In this document: positions 26,687 to 39,958 of the stretch, one piece after another | How positions within the stretch are numbered: position 1 is the first letter of the stretch | Layout of the letters: every line of letters begins with the position of its first letter | Assembly (NCBI GenBank): GCA_950097015.1 | Contig: CATNEN010000007.1 | Coordinates: 9,487,001 to 9,551,000 of the forward strand | DNA: 64,000 nt | Direction of reading: 5' to 3' | Source of the DNA: Macrostomum hystrix | Taxonomy: Eukaryota; Platyhelminthes; Macrostomidae | Program-made: the position numbers and the translations under genes | The notes under the pieces: model-generated | The model's input: the letters and a program-made list of their open reading frames with translations, nothing else | Told to the model about the DNA's origin: nothing | Database searches by the model: none

Positions 26687-27618
26687 ATGAAGCTGCAGCT
26701 GGCCCTGCCAACCATCTGCTGCGTCTGCCTGTGGGCGGTGTCGCTTGCCAACGCTCTGAATCCCAACTACACCGTCACCGAGGAGGTCTGGTTCGAGGTT
26801 CGCGTGAAGGACATGGACGGACCTGGGGAGGACTTCACTGGAAAGTGAGTGGACGAGGAACTAAGGGATAAAAGCAAATTTACAGCAGTATTAAATGTCT
26901 TGGTTGTATAAATTCGTCTGAGAGTAATCCCCAAGTTGCTGCCGCATTTCCACAGATTCACCGTGGCCGTGTTTGGAGAGGCCGCCCCGATGACCACCAT
27001 GAACTTCGTGTCGCTGGCCCGTGGCTACAAGTTCCGCGGCGAGAACCTGCACTATAAGAACACGCCTGTCCACCGGGTGGTGCCAGACTTTGTCGTCCAG
27101 ATGGGCGACATCACCACTGGCGACGGCACCGGCGGCACCAGCATCTACGGCCCGCGCTTCAACGACGAGCCCTTCATCCTGTCGCACCGGTCGCCCGGTT
27201 GGATCGCCATGGCCAACCACGGCCCGGACACAAACGGCTCCCAGTTCTACATCCTGCTGACCAAGGCCCGCTGGCTTGACAACAAGCACGTGGTGTTCGG
27301 CAAGGTCATCAAGGGATATGTAAGTAAAAACAATGAGCCAAGTGATCTTGCAGAAATTCTGTACAGGGCGTGGATTTTTCATCAGCTAGTTTGCTTCATT
27401 GGTACTAAAGTAGTTGATTTTTTTGTTTTAACCAATTTTCACAAATCTTCCAGGACGTGGTGAAGACAGTCGGTGAGGTACCATCTGACCCGGACACTGC
27501 CGTGCCGCGCAAGCGCATCATGATCGAGGACTGCGGCGTAGTCGGCATCAAGGACAAGTACGAGCTGAAGCCCAGCGAGCTGGACAGCACGGACGACATG
27601 AAGCGGGTGGAGCTGTGA
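26687..27618 (+). CDS. PPIB: Cyclophilin B-like secretory-pathway prolyl isomerase
   Basis: Peptidyl-prolyl cis-trans isomerase acting in the ER. Three exons (26687-26844, 26956-27319, 27454-27618) close in phase to 228 residues. Seen: signal peptide MKLQLALPTICCVCLWAVSL, then the cyclophilin barrel with the catalytic arginine in PVHRVVPDFVVQMGD, GTGGTSIYGPRFNDE, IAMANHGPDTNGSQFYILL and the cyclosporin-contact tryptophan in WLDNKHVVFGKV. The usual GGD after FxxQ reads MGD, and the loop after HRV has proline, so the site is slightly divergent, as in ninaA-type members. The C-terminus ends RVEL, close to but not a standard KDEL retrieval signal. TATA-like box and ACGTGG cluster upstream. Confidence 0.93.
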
Positions 27619-28462
27619 GCGGCCATCAGTATGCATGACGAACTTGAAAATCAGTTTTCTAAGCCAGCCGATATGTATCGAATATACCCATTTTTATTCC
27701 GCTAGCCAAGAAGTGCTGAAAATGAGAAGCGACTTGCTATTCTGCAGGCTGTAGCGTGTGCATAAAAGTGCCAACTGAAGGTCCCTATGCCTTAAAATAT
27801 CTGTCCTCAGTCATAGTGACAAATCTCCTACATTCAATGCTTTTATCTAACATAACCGCCCAGAATATATTGTCATCACGCATAGAAAATCAAAGTAATA
27901 GAACTGATTATTAACAAATTTTTAAGTATTTCATTCGGTTACATTTTTACGGTTTTTAACTACTGACGTAAGAAATATTCAGCCGCAATAGACTGAGATT
28001 AGGACTAGCAATTGCTTTGAGTAAAATTAGCTGCTGGTGGTTAGTTTATTTGCGACTCGAAAAGCAGAAACCGTACAGGACGAAATAAATAAAATATGCA
28101 ATAGCGGAGTCACTGGTATGACCAATTCATTATTAACAATGCAAAAAGACTAGCAATATAAATATTGAGACGGAATAGCCAAACAATTGATTCAATACAA
28201 ATGAACTCGACGCAAACCCTGATTGGGGCATTGGTAGCCACGCGTTGTTTGGCAAGGATTTCTACAGGAAAAGAAAATCAATTCAGTTAACTGCAATATA
28301 TAACGTAGATGTCATAAAAGCAGAAGAAAAAGCAATAACTTTTATGTTTAACAAAGCATGCGACGGAGCTACGACTGAAACACGGATCAAAGTTTTAATA
28401 AAATATGAAGCAATAACGCGCAAGTCATAGAGGCAATAAAATAGATATACAGTTTGTTTGCC
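27619..28462. other. Convergent spacer after cyclophilin
   Basis: AT-rich, presumably 3' UTRs of the cyclophilin (+) and NF-YB (-). AATAAA occurs near 28085 on the plus strand. No gene seen. Confidence 0.45.
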
Positions 28463-29465
28463 TCACATGATGACTCGATACAGAACCTGGCCGTTTCCGT
28501 TCTCCACGCCGGCTATTGTGACGGCCGTGGGTACCGCGACGCCAGCTGCGGCGTTCATGTCGGACACGGAGGCGAGCGCTTCGGAGGTGGCGCCGGCGGC
28601 GCTGCCGCCAACGGATGCCGAGGCCGACCGCTCGTTCGCAGCGTCCAGCTTGTTTGCCTCGCGGTACTTGGTCAAGTAGAGCTTCAGCGGCTCGATGTAG
28701 TTATCGAGGCCAACAGCCTGAGAAACGAGAGATCGTGATACAGGAGTGAACCCAAAGAAATGCAGGAGTGAACCCAAAGAAATGCAGGAGTGAACCCAAA
28801 GAAATGCAGGAGTGAACCCAAAGAAATGCAAGAGTGAACCCAAAGAAATGCAGGAGTGAACCCAAAGAAATGCAGGAGTGAACCCAAAGAAATGCAGGAG
28901 TGAACCCAAAGAAATGCAGGAGAGAACCCAAGGATATACAAGATTGTGAAAGACAGGAGTGAACCATGGAAGTACAGGAGTGAACCATGGAAGTACAGGA
29001 GTGAACCATGGAAGTACAGGAGTGAACCATGGAAGTACAGGAGTGAACCATGGAAATACAGGAGTAAAGCTCCCAGTGCTATTTGAACTGATGTAAGGAG
29101 CTGGACTGTTTCAGACCCCAGCAAGGCCGTGGCGGAGTCTCACCTGCATGGCGGTCAGAATGTCTTCGCCGTTCATAGTTTTTCTTTTATCCTCCTGGCA
29201 TCGATCCGAGGCCTCCGAGGTGATAAAGGAGATGAACTCCGATACGCACTCTTGGACACACTCCTTGGCCTCCTTGGTGATCTTGCCAGTCTCCGGGATG
29301 GTCCGCTTCATAATTTTAGATATGTTGGCGATGGGCAGGAAGCGGTCCTGGTCTCTGATTGGCGAGCACTGGCCCACTGGGCGGTTCTCGCCACCCGGCG
29401 ACTGTGGCTCTGGGGACTGCTCCTGCAGATTGGGGAGCAAAATGGTGTCACGAATTTCTTGTCTG
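28463..29465 (-). CDS. NFYB: NF-YB, histone-fold subunit of CCAAT-binding NF-Y (5' incomplete)
   Basis: NF-YB pairs with NF-YC through an H2B-like histone fold and, with NF-YA, binds CCAAT boxes. Exons on the minus strand: about 29465-29144 and 28717-28463, joined in phase. Seen: [21 protein letters not shown], then [33 protein letters not shown] ending exon one, and [18 protein letters not shown] opening the second, almost identical to the vertebrate core. The C-terminal tail is Ala/Ser-rich and short. The histone-fold exon opens after an acceptor-like CTAG or AGCAG without an ATG, so at least one short upstream exon (right of 29.5 kb) is missing. The intron holds two repeat arrays. Confidence 0.94.
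28740..29065. repeat. Two adjoining minisatellites (22 and 21 bp) in NF-YB intron
   Basis: About eight copies of AGGAGTGAACCCAAAGAAATGC, then about five of AGGAGTGAACCATGGAAGTAC. Both share AGGAGTGAACC, so one derives from the other. Read on the gene strand, the units are pyrimidine-rich and reach almost to the acceptor at 28718. Confidence 0.95.
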
Positions 29466-32400
29466 CTAGTACACAATAGACAGTAGTGTATAAGGTGAGT
29501 TTATTTTACAAAAAATAAAATAACAATCTTAAATTGTCATTATTGACAAAAGAGTGAAAAAAATAGTAACTTTGGTATTAAGAGCTAATGAGTCTAATGA
29601 GTCTTATTACAATTTGATGTAAAAATTTTGTACATTTTTGGCGGAATATTAAAGCTAGTCGATTGGAATCTTTATTACTATAAAATAAAATTTAAGACAA
29701 AACCTTCTCATGATACCCATTCAATGCTAATAGACAATTTTTAGACTGAAATTGAACCAACAACCTTAAAGTTAAGACCAGCATTTTTAACATTTAGTCT
29801 TTTATGTAAACATAAGTAATCATCACACTGTGTATGTTGACCAATTCTAATCTATCATTAACATGCAATAATGATACTAAAACAACAGTTTCCAAGATTA
29901 AGATATTTAAAGTTTTAAATCTATGTAGACTTGGCCTACCCATAACAAATGAAACTAGCAATATATAGGATAGATAATTCAGTGCTATTTTATGCTCTTC
30001 TAATTCAGAAGTATCTTGTATCTCTAATTAAATAGTTTTCTTGTCAGCTTTTTTCAAATCCAACAAGTTCCTCTGCTTTATTCCAGATAACTACCTAAAT
30101 GGCATGATATGTTTGCTCTATTTATGTTTCTATAGCCTATAGCCATAGTGTATTTTTATGTTTGCTATCTAGTTAAGTGCCACTCAAGGCTCAGAGAGTC
30201 CCATAATATTATGTTCTTGAAGCTCTAAGGCCAATAGAACCTAGCTAATGGAGTTGATACTGAATTAAATTTGGATAGTTTAAAATTATTGTCAATTATG
30301 TTTGGATCAGCCTATCATAAGACCAAGACTATCACAACTCAGTAGCTGAAGATATTGTATATACTTGTATATTATATAAATGAATAAATTCTTTAATTTA
30401 AGGTAGTTGTTATTTGTCCGGTTAACTGGACAAATAGCCGTTTGATTATTTGTCCAGTTAACCAGTTAACTACCCAAGGACTTAATCTCTTCCCTTTCAA
30501 TGAGCAGGAGCAATGATCCTCCCAAAGACCACTCTTGCCCTGCTGAGAGCCATCTTGAGTCTTGACCTCACAAAGACCAAACTATACCCTTGAACTAAGT
30601 TAGTCCCTGAAACAACCAAATTTCTGGAAAAGGTTTTAATTTTTTTAATTAGCTGATAAGCGAAAATAATTTGAGACACAAACTTCAAATCTGAATGACT
30701 GTCATTTTGCAGATGTTAACTATTTTCTTATAAATGATAGAGGTTCTTGTGGTAGCGCTACAACCCCTTATAACTTAGATATAAGTTATAACTCAGTTAA
30801 CCAGATAAATAATAAATTAATCAAATAGCCTTAATTTAAATATACATATAGCAGCTAGGCCTAATGTAACATTTGCTTAAATTAGGCCTACTAGCTAATT
30901 ATCTAAGGTTGCAAGCAAGGCTATTTAATTGCCCAATTATTTAAATTTATCAGCCTTTTAATATATTTGTATACTATCTTAATTTAGCTAAATTACCTTT
31001 ACCTTTAACTATGTAAAACAATACTCAATAAGTATGCAAACTGTTATAGGTCTAACATAGGCCAATATGTTTTTTCTTTACTTGAGAATGCAGTTTTTTT
31101 AGAATTGTCTAGGACTATAGTATAAGCTGTATTAAAGACCACTGCAAAAACAGATATTTCAAAAAATCTAAATCACTAAGCAGCTATACATATTCATCTA
31201 CATGTAATTACAGGCAGCAGTTGGAAGGCAGGCCTTATGCCTTGAAAAAAGTATATTTTGATGATACAGATTTTCATATTTTCCTAGACTTCAATAAAAT
31301 ATTTTTTAAGATTAAAAAATATATTTTCTTCTTATTTTATACTGTTGCCCAGAGTTGGAAATACTGGCAATACTGTCGGTGCAGTTACGGTAGCTAGGTT
31401 TAAAGCAATTATTTTGTAGACGGGTCATGGGCCCATTGCCATAGCAATTGGGCCTAGTGAAATTATTGTAAACTGCAAAGAAAAGAGATGATCTTTGATT
31501 ATTAACGCATTGTTTTTTAACAGTTATTACGATAGGCCTAGCCATACGATAGAACTGGGTGTGAAAATAACTGGTTAATTAATCACAAATGTGTATTTTT
31601 CTACGTAAAATAGCTAACCGGAAATGTAGTAGTAAAACAAAGTACACGCATTAAAAAAACAACACTAAATATAAAAAAGAATTCATCAGAGTAAGAAAGT
31701 GTAAAGTAAGGTTTTCATTTTTAATTTATATTTAAAAGTCGGTAAATAATGTTTATATATTAGATGGAATCTATTGTCGCTTTTTAATTTTAATAGAAAA
31801 GGTCCGTTTTTAGAAACCGTTCACATTTAGTCATTACTATTACGCTAAATACGAAATTGTTACTATGATTGCTAGTTTTTTAAGCAGCATCTCAATTATT
31901 TGTTGGAAATTTAAGACACTTATTGTGCAATTTTCGAAGCATTTTTCGCCTTGTGGACTCTACATTTGTTTTAAATTCAAGAATAGCTAATTACTATATC
32001 CAAATCACTCATATAAAGCTTGCCCTCTGCTTTATCCTTATATTTTCATCTTTATATTTTCATTATTACGTTCTCGGGGAATTAGATAAATGTATTACTG
32101 CTTAATGATTTATTTAAACTTTTTGCTTTTAAATATTTTTGGCTACCTAATGTTGTAATTTTTTGAACCAATATGTTGTATAATTTTTATGATATTTATG
32201 ATTGACTGTGAGCTCAGCTTTCATGTTTTTTACCAGGCACAAGTCACGAAAGAAAAGCCATTCGGCAATTTGTAGTATTTGTGAGCAATAAGAAGTAATA
32301 TTGTATTTCGAGTTTAAGAGATGGTTAACGTGTTGCTGTTCTTGAGCAGGCAGGGTTTTCTAGTATTTGACTTTTTTCTTAAATTTTCTAAATTAAAACT

Positions 32401-32667
32401 ACGAGTATACTACTCATTGAATGCAATATTATAATTACAGCACTTATTTTTTACTATGCAGTACTGTGTAAAACTGTATTGTATTATGATATTTTTATGT
32501 TCTTTAGCCAAGAAAGCAGTCTTCAAATGTTGAAGATATCCAAAAGAACAAATTGCAGTTTTAATATTTTACTCTTATAGAAAATTTTACGCTTCCAAGA
32601 AAATTTATTTGATTTTGGAACTTAGCTTGTCATAGTCAGCATGAATTGCCTATGAGTACCAAACTGA
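29466..32667. other. AT-rich 3.2-kb spacer between NF-YB and INPP5E
   Basis: Divergent spacer that must contain the NF-YB 5' exon(s) and the promoters of NF-YB and INPP5E, none of which could be pinned down. It holds a near-perfect 24-bp palindrome (ATTTGTCCGGTTAACTGG... at about 30412-30436) with a partial copy 20 bp further on. No tRNA or other gene recognised. Confidence 0.45.
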
Positions 32668-35600
32668 TTGATGTTCGCTAGAGTAATTTTACCAAACTTA
32701 GATACAATATGTGCCTCGGAGCCGTGGCAGAAACATAGCGCATTAGGAAGCGATGGGATTATGTACTTCTCTGCATCAGCAGTGCCGATAGTACGAGCTG
32801 TAGCCGTAACTTTGCATTTACAGGACGATACTGAGATTCATGATGGCAGCGACAGTGGCGGAGGTGGAAGGAAGCGTCGCAGTGGGCTGAGCCGTTTAGC
32901 TCAGAGGCGTGGCCTTCTGTCTCCCAACGGCTCAAGTCCTGACCTCGATTCTTCCTTACGTCAGCAGCAGCAGCAGCAGCAGCAAGATTCTTCAAGTTCA
33001 TCACCGTCGCCTTCATTGCCACAGTCTCCTCCGTCTCAGCCATCAACATTGCCTCGTCGGAGTCATCGCGGCCCAGTCGAGAACGGAGCAAGGTCGAATG
33101 CCGTCACGAGTTCCTCTCCGCCAATTTCTCCGCCGGCCCCTCCTCCAGATCTGCACCGGAGCCGCAGCACTCAGGAGCTCGAGCGCCTCAACGAGTGGGA
33201 CCGCGGCAACTCCAAGCGACTGGGCCGTCTTGATCGAAAGCTCGAGCGCAGATTTGACTCCTCGGCGCTGTCTCTGGGTGCCACTGCGGCTGGTGACACA
33301 GCGAGCACTTCCGCCAGCGTGGCTTCCTCGAGCGGGGGTGGCTCCTCGGCACTTCGCCGAATTCCCGTTGGGGACGCGCGTCGTCAGCCGCTTCTGCATG
33401 GCGCCGTGGCCGCTGGCGGCCTCCTGGGTGCGGAGCAGCTAGACCAGCTGGTACCCGATCGGCGACTCGACCTAATGGCCGTCACCTGGAACATGAGCGA
33501 GGCTTCGCCTCAGGTCAGGAGAGTCGTTTCCTAGGCCAAAGAAGAATACTCGTGGTCATTCGTTGTTGAGTATTTTCTGGGCCAAGGAAGTATACTCGTG
33601 GTCATTCGTTGTTGAGTATTTTCTGGGCCAAGGAAGTATACTCGTGGTCATTCGTTGTTGAGTATTTTCTGGGCCAAGGAAGTATACTTGTGGTCATTCG
33701 TTGTTGAGTATTTTCTGGGCCAAGGAAGTATACTTGTGGTCATTCGTTGTTGAGTATTTTCTGGGCCAAGGAAGTATACTCGTGGTCATTCGTTGTTGAG
33801 TATTTTCTGGGCCAAGGAAGTATACTTGCGGTCATTCGTTGTTGAGCATTTTCTGGGCCAAGGAAGTATACTTGCGGTCATTCGTTGTTGAGTATTTTCT
33901 GGGCCAAGGAAGTATACTTGTGGTCATTCGTTGTTGAGTATTTTCTGGGCCAAGGAAGTATACTCGTGGTCATTCGTTGTTGAGTATTTTCTGGGCCAAG
34001 GAAGTGTACTCGTGGTCATTCGTTGTTGAGTATTTTCTGGGCCAAAGAAGAATACTCGTGGTCATTCGTTGTTGAGTATTTTCTGGGCCAAGGAAGTATA
34101 CTCGTGGTCATTCGTTGTTGAGTATTTTCTGGGCCAAGGAAGTATACTCGTGGTCATTCGTTGTTGAGTATTTTCTGGGCCAAGGAAGTATACTTGTGGT
34201 CATTCGTTGTTGAGCATTTTCTGGGCCAAGGAAGTATACTCGTGGTCATTCGTTGTTGAGTATTTTCTGGGCCAAGGAAGTGTACTCGTGGTCATTCGTT
34301 GTTGAGTATTTTCTTGGCCAAGGAAGTATACTCGTGGTCATTCGTTGTTGAGTATTTTCTGGGCCAAGGAAGTATACTCGTGGTCATTCGTTGTTGAGTA
34401 TTTTCTGGGCCAAGGAAGTATACTCGTGGTCATTCGTTGTTGAGTATTTTCTGGGCCAAGGAAGTATACTCGTGGTCATTCGTTGTTGAGTATTTTCTGG
34501 GCCAAGGAAGTATACTTGCGGTCATTCGTTGTTGAGTATTTTCTGGGTCTAGGGAGTATATTTGTGGTCATTAGTTAGTGGGTGTTTCCTAGGTCAAAGA
34601 CTTATCTTTGTAGTTATTTGAAGCTGGTTAACATAGCCTGACCCCTCTTAAATTTCTTTGATCTGAAGGACAACTTGTTTAGGCAGAAAGCCTGCCCTCT
34701 GCATTGTAAAACTCTACACCGCTGTCCTGCTCGCTCTCGCTCGCTTTTGGCTTTTATTTTCTTCCGTTACACGCTTGCAGGTGTTCCCGGAGTACCTGGA
34801 CGCGCTGTTCTTCCCCCCGGAGCAGGAGCACGTACCCGAAATCTATTCGCTGAGTGTGCAGGAGGTCTGCTCTGATGTGTGAGTGAGCAGTGCTCGGGAG
34901 TGGCCTAGCAGACTGTGCAGCGCTCTGCTAGCCGCCCAGATCAGCTTCTTTTCAAATATTCCTGCCCCACCCCACTGTACTCATCCCTCATCCTTCTCGT
35001 TCCCTCAGAGAGGAGCTTCTAATCCGTTGCCAGGCAACCATTGGCCCAACGCACGTTCTATTCGAGTATTGCCACTTTAAGTCCCTACTTATTGCAGTAT
35101 TTATTCGACGCGATCTCGTCTGGTTTGTCTCAAGTAAGTTTAAAGATCTGCACATTTTGGAAACTGCTACTTAAAGTAGTAGGTTCGCTCTAAAGACCAC
35201 TTTTAACACCTTGAATACTTAGTTTTCACCTATGAAGATTTGGATACGCACAAGCGATTCTTACCTATAGACCATTGAATAGCGACAGGAAGCCGAAACG
35301 GCCTAGAGCAGCGTCGTTATTAAAAGTGGATGGAAACAAACAATCGTAGAGTATTTTTAGTAAAAATATTTTTTGTAAAAAAACCGACAAGCTGAGGCTG
35401 AGACCTTTTCATCGCCTTCGCATCGACAATAAGAAGTACTCTGCATTGCAGTACCGGACACGTGCGCGGTGCAGACCCGGGCCGCCATCTACACCAAGGG
35501 CTGCGCTGCCGTGTGCTTCACGCTATTCGGCTCATCAATGCTTTTCCTCAGCTGCCACTTCAAGTGTGAGTGTCGCTGGATTGTCCTGGAATTGTTGCAT

Positions 35601-37752
35601 TGTCTGTTGCTAAAGCTGTTTCCTAAAAATGTCTTACAGCGGACGATGGCAACTTTGAGGAACGAATCGAGGATTACAAAAAGATTGTGCGAAAAGTCGA
35701 CCTACCGCGCTTTACCAAACCAATGTACCAGAGTGAGTCCAGTTATGAGAACAAGTTAATCTGTTGGGTCTGCAAAGAAAAATTGGCCAAAACACACCCA
35801 AAAAATATTTTCCAGGTGAAGATGTTACCGAGCGCTTCGATTACGTAATCTGGGCGGGCGACCTGAATTTCCGACTTCGTGTCGGCGAGGCCAGCCGTAT
35901 TCGGGTAGACCGACTGCTTCAAGGCGACAATGTCACTGACCGGTTGACGGCCGTTGACGAGCTCAAAATGGCGCAAGCTGAGGGTCGCGTATTTGAGCAC
36001 TTCTTGGAGGGTGACATTAGATTTCCGCCAACCTACAAGTTCGACATCAACACGGACAACTACGACACTTCAGGAAAGCAGCGTGTGCCAAGCTATACAG
36101 TGAGTCCAGTGCTCCGCCATTCAGCTAAAAAATCAAATCGTTTTTTGTTGGGCTTGTCAGAATTATCGGTATGATGCTGATGTACCAGCTCTCAGGGTAC
36201 ATGAGTCTAAGATTGTGATGTCAATACGTCTATGGTAAGCGTGTCGTGGCTTAGTTGCAGGGGGTATTTGATGGAAGCTGCGCTTCCTACGCAGCGTTGG
36301 TTTCGCGCACAGTCCAGCGGGTCAAGCTTAAGCCGGTCCTGGGTTACGGCGCGACAGCCGCAGATGAAGTGCTCCGCGTTCTCAAAAATTGATTTGAGAC
36401 CCGTCGGAGAAGCAGTGGATGTCACGTTGATGCACGTTATCTCGCACTTTCTGGTGAGGAAAAATGCTTGCCTTTTTAAAGAAGTGTTAATCGGACAGAT
36501 TTCCATCTGAGAGGATCGGAAGGCTTCTCGCAGTGTCCAGCTCCGGCAGGCTAAGGTCGGTCGGCCAGAGGTTCCGCTCGCTGTAAGCAATTTACTTTTG
36601 GGAAGAGACACCCGCGTTCAGAACGCAACGAGCGGTCTTCATCGCTGGCGAACAAGTCAAGAGGAACGTGGTTTTACTAGTCTTACCAAATTTATTGAAG
36701 CTAGAAATCCTTTGTAACTAGCCTGCAACCTCATGGAATAGGACCGGGTTCTGTACCGCTGCCGCAAGCCTGGCACCGCCACGGTGACAGCCTACGACTC
36801 CGTGCGCGACCTGCGCTGCTCGGACCACCGGCCTGTGTACGCCGTGATCAGCCTGATGATCAGACCCGGCTCAGACAAGTGAGGAGCGAAAACTTTTGAC
36901 TTGGATTTTATCAAACTTTATGTCTACTTTGTTTTCAGGGCTATATTTAACAACAATAAGGCTTATTTCAATTGAGACTAATGGCCCAAGCCGACTTTAC
37001 TTAGAAAGATAAGCAACAGCCACAATAATCAGCGTAGCGTGACACACCGTACTCTGCAAAGTGTGCGGGTCAAACCCAAGAGCATGGCCGTTGCTTTGTT
37101 TTCGAATTTCCAAAGACTCTTTTCTAAAAGTTCCATTGTAGAGTGGAAATGAATTAGAAGGTTGTCAAAGTGCAGCAATTTAATGGCCATTGATAGTAGC
37201 CTTTTGCCCAACTCTATACAGACAGGTTTTTGCCCTGATCGATAGTCGGTAAGTGTCGCATTTTGCAGGTCGAATACTAGTCTGTGATTTTTCGACTGCA
37301 ACTTTTTACTAATAGTAGCATGAAGTAGCATGATAATTTCATTGATACTGCTCCGAATCGACTTTGCAAGCCAATAATTTCGGTGAAAGAAAATTACTTC
37401 TTTGTTCCAGCAAAGCGGTTCAGAATAAGGAATCGTTTTACGCTTGTACAAAATTTATTTTCGCTGCAAATCATACAGACATTCTAATGTAAATGAATGT
37501 GGGTTGATTTTTCTCGTTGAATATGCTCGCAGTAATCGATTCGCATTGTGATCTCAGTTAATTTTGCTATTTTGCGACTGTGACTGTATCGTGTAAGCTA
37601 TGACATTCACACCTAGCGTGCCACTCGCCTACGGCCGATTCCGACACACCTTCTACGTCGAGGGCAACAAGCGGCGTGCGAGACAGCACGACAGGGAGGA
37701 GCTGCAGCGACAGCGCGCCCGCGTCTCCTCGGGCGTTTGCAGCGTCATGTGA
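32668..37752 (+). CDS. INPP5E: INPP5E-type inositol polyphosphate 5-phosphatase
   Basis: Removes the 5-phosphate from PI(4,5)P2 and PI(3,4,5)P3; in animals it keeps the ciliary membrane PI4P-rich. Coding exons: 32668 (or acceptor at 32824)-33513, 34781-34878, 35009-35133, 35452-35565, 35640-35732, 35816-36099, 36742-36878 and 37617-37752; all phases close, 610 residues from the first ATG. Seen: Ser/Pro/Gln-rich N-terminus (polyQ near 32964), VTWNMSEASP, VQEVCSD, FIRRDLVWF, the catalytic WAGDLNFRL, YKFDINTDNYDTSGKQRVPSYT, DRVLY and CSDHRPVYA. The C-terminus ends CSVM, a CaaX prenylation box in the same place as CSVS in the human enzyme. The N-terminal start is uncertain because TTTACAG at 32818-32823 may be an acceptor. 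Confidence 0.95.
33527..34560. repeat. 46-bp minisatellite in INPP5E intron 1
   Basis: About 22 copies of a 46-bp unit (GGGCCAAGGAAGTATACTCG, then TGGTCATTCGTTGTTGAGTA, then TTTTCT). Point variants are scattered (CTTGTGG, CTTGCGG, GTGTACT). It starts 14 bp after the donor at 33513 and is degraded at its right end. Confidence 0.97.
36207..36611 (-). mobile_element. Possible retrotransposon C-terminal fragment in INPP5E intron
   Basis: A minus-strand frame of 134 codons includes ENAEHFICGCRAVTQDRLKL. The pattern E..EHF..C..(x)R resembles the zinc-knuckle-like tail after the reverse transcriptase in many non-LTR elements. No RT or endonuclease core is present, so it would be a fragment. Composition differs from the AT-rich intron around it. 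Tentative. Confidence 0.35.
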
Positions 37753-38865
37753 CCCGGCCCAGTGGGCGGCACTGCAGATTCCAGAGTGGCAGGTGTAATT
37801 ATATTAAGAATAATAACAGAGCACTTATTGAGTCAGATGCATGTGATTTCACGAACTCTTCAATCTGTAAGGTTGTCATTAATTGAGCCCGATTGCAGTT
37901 CAGCGCGATTTTTCGTTCTAATAATTACTTGCTTGTACGAGTATAAGCCTAGTAAACCACACCATCTGGCCGATAAAAGTACACCTGGCAGGCCAAGCCA
38001 AGTCCATTCTGCGCTAGATTAACCACCGAATATCACATGGCATGGTTAAGACCAGTGCCTCAGACCGCAGCCCTTGAGAACTAGCCCAAAGATCACAAAC
38101 TTCTCGATTCTGGTGAAAGTGCGCGCACAGCTCCACGCAGGCCAAACACGAATGCTGCGGTTGCGTCGGCCGCCCCAGCCGGTTCAACCCTGCCAGCAGA
38201 CTTGCAGGTTGTGTTCCTCTGTTTGCTCTATTTAAAGTTCAGCGCGTCCTTCTGCTTGTTTTGTAAACGAATTGTTCTCTTTGCCTCCTTTTCCTACACC
38301 TGAAACCTGACTTGAAGCAGTCAAAACTGCTATTTTTAACACCTTTTTTTCAACTACGACTGGCACTTGTGATAGTACCTGTAGATGCTGAATCAGTAAG
38401 TTTTTTCTGTTGTCTTTTGTTTGACTTGCCAAAGTGATTGTTCGAGTAATACAATAATTGCAAGGCATTATTTATTGTTGTCTCGTGCATGTTGCCAGGC
38501 CAGCTCGCCTGACTCTTCATTCTCAGCTTGGAGACACTCGATCCACAGCTAAACTATAGCGCGTAATATTGCTTCACAATCACTAACCAATGCGCTTCAG
38601 CAAAGCATAAAAGCAGAGTCTGTCTGTATAGAATGGACTGAAAGCGCGAACTGCCAGAGACTCTGGAGAATTGTTACTCAAAATATACTTCTTTCAAGGC
38701 GGAGACCATAGCAAAATAATTTTTTTAGAACCAACAATGTTTTTGCAATTATATTGTCTTGGTTACGTCTCACAGAGGGCTACTCACAGAAGCTGTTGCA
38801 ATAGTGTAAATGCATTTAAAGAAATTTTATATAGTACTACTTTAGTAAGTACTATTGCAGTACTT
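37753..38865. other. INPP5E 3' flank
   Basis: Presumed 3' UTR and intergenic DNA. The first 43 bp after the stop recur inverted at 40736-40785. No gene recognised. Confidence 0.45.

Positions 38866-38929
<64 letters not shown>
38866..38929. repeat. (CTA)n microsatellite, about 21 copies
   Basis: Uninterrupted CTA trinucleotide tract in the spacer between INPP5E and DOCK. Confidence 0.98.
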
Positions 38930-39958
38930 GAAAAGTTGGAAACGAAAAGTGCGATGACTCACAAGATACATTATTCTTCGAGGCTTCTTCTGGTCGATTC
39001 GTTCAATGCTCCATATGCAACATATGCTCCGATTATCACAGCGGAAATGACTAGCTCAGAACTAGTCATGAGCAGTTAAACGTTTCGCAGATAAACAACG
39101 CGTGATTGATAGAATTTACACCTAGCCCTATTGGACCAGATGTTGAGCCAGGGGCACAGCCGCAGCTATTGTGTGGCGCCACCAAGAGCTGTGTGCGTGG
39201 ACTGGGGAGGTTGCCACACTCCTGGGGCTGATGTTAGAGAGCCCGTCTATAATTAAAAGCTGTTTAGACTGAAGCAATGGGAAATTCAAGCGTCATAAAT
39301 TATCCCAGAGCTGCAAGGCAATTTTCGCATATCCACCAGTAAGTAGTTTCAAGCACATCTAACATGGTTTGGTTTAAATTTTACGGCCTTGCCAACAATC
39401 AAAATACATGTAATTCAATTGTGATCCAAATAAAAAAGATCAGCTAAAAAGAACAATTAACTAATATTAAAAACGTAAAGACATAAATATAATTTTATAA
39501 TTTAATGCTCCTTGCTTCCAAGGAGCTGTGATACTGTTCTGTATTCATATTGTAAGAAATTTAAGATTGGCCATTAGGGTACCCTACAATGTATATCTAG
39601 CCATACATAAGTACAAGCCTGAACAAGCAAACCAATGAATTTGTAATACAACTAGAAACTCACTTAATCAAGTATTTTATGTAAACAAGTTATAATCGAT
39701 GTACAAAACTGTAGAAAAGGCTTGGACGGTGAGGCTTATTCTTTGCTCGACTTTGTTTTATGGTAACCTTTGGCGCTAATTGAAGTTGAACCTTCTTTCT
39801 TCGAAACAGGATTCGCCTAGATTTTTATTGATGATAATTGACAGTTCTGTTCTTTATTATATTACCAAAATAAAACACTTTACAATAAAGTAAATTGGTT
39901 GAAATTAAAACTTCTTACAATTTTATATATTTGAATGAGTTGAGCATGTCAATATAAT
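38930..39958. other. Putative promoter/5' UTR of the DOCK gene
   Basis: No conserved coding segment. A small frame starting MGNSSVIN at 39276 and ending in a GTAAGT-type donor near 39340 could be an alternative first exon, but nothing supports it further. Confidence 0.35.

Noticed and set aside
37029-37451. 140-codon minus-strand frame in the last INPP5E intron
   Set aside because: Intron-like composition, no family match, and no acceptor or poly(A) signal.
39276-39340. MGNSSV... micro-exon as the true DOCK start
   Set aside because: Joining it would require retaining or skipping the in-phase 39959 exon without evidence; kept only as a remote possibility.
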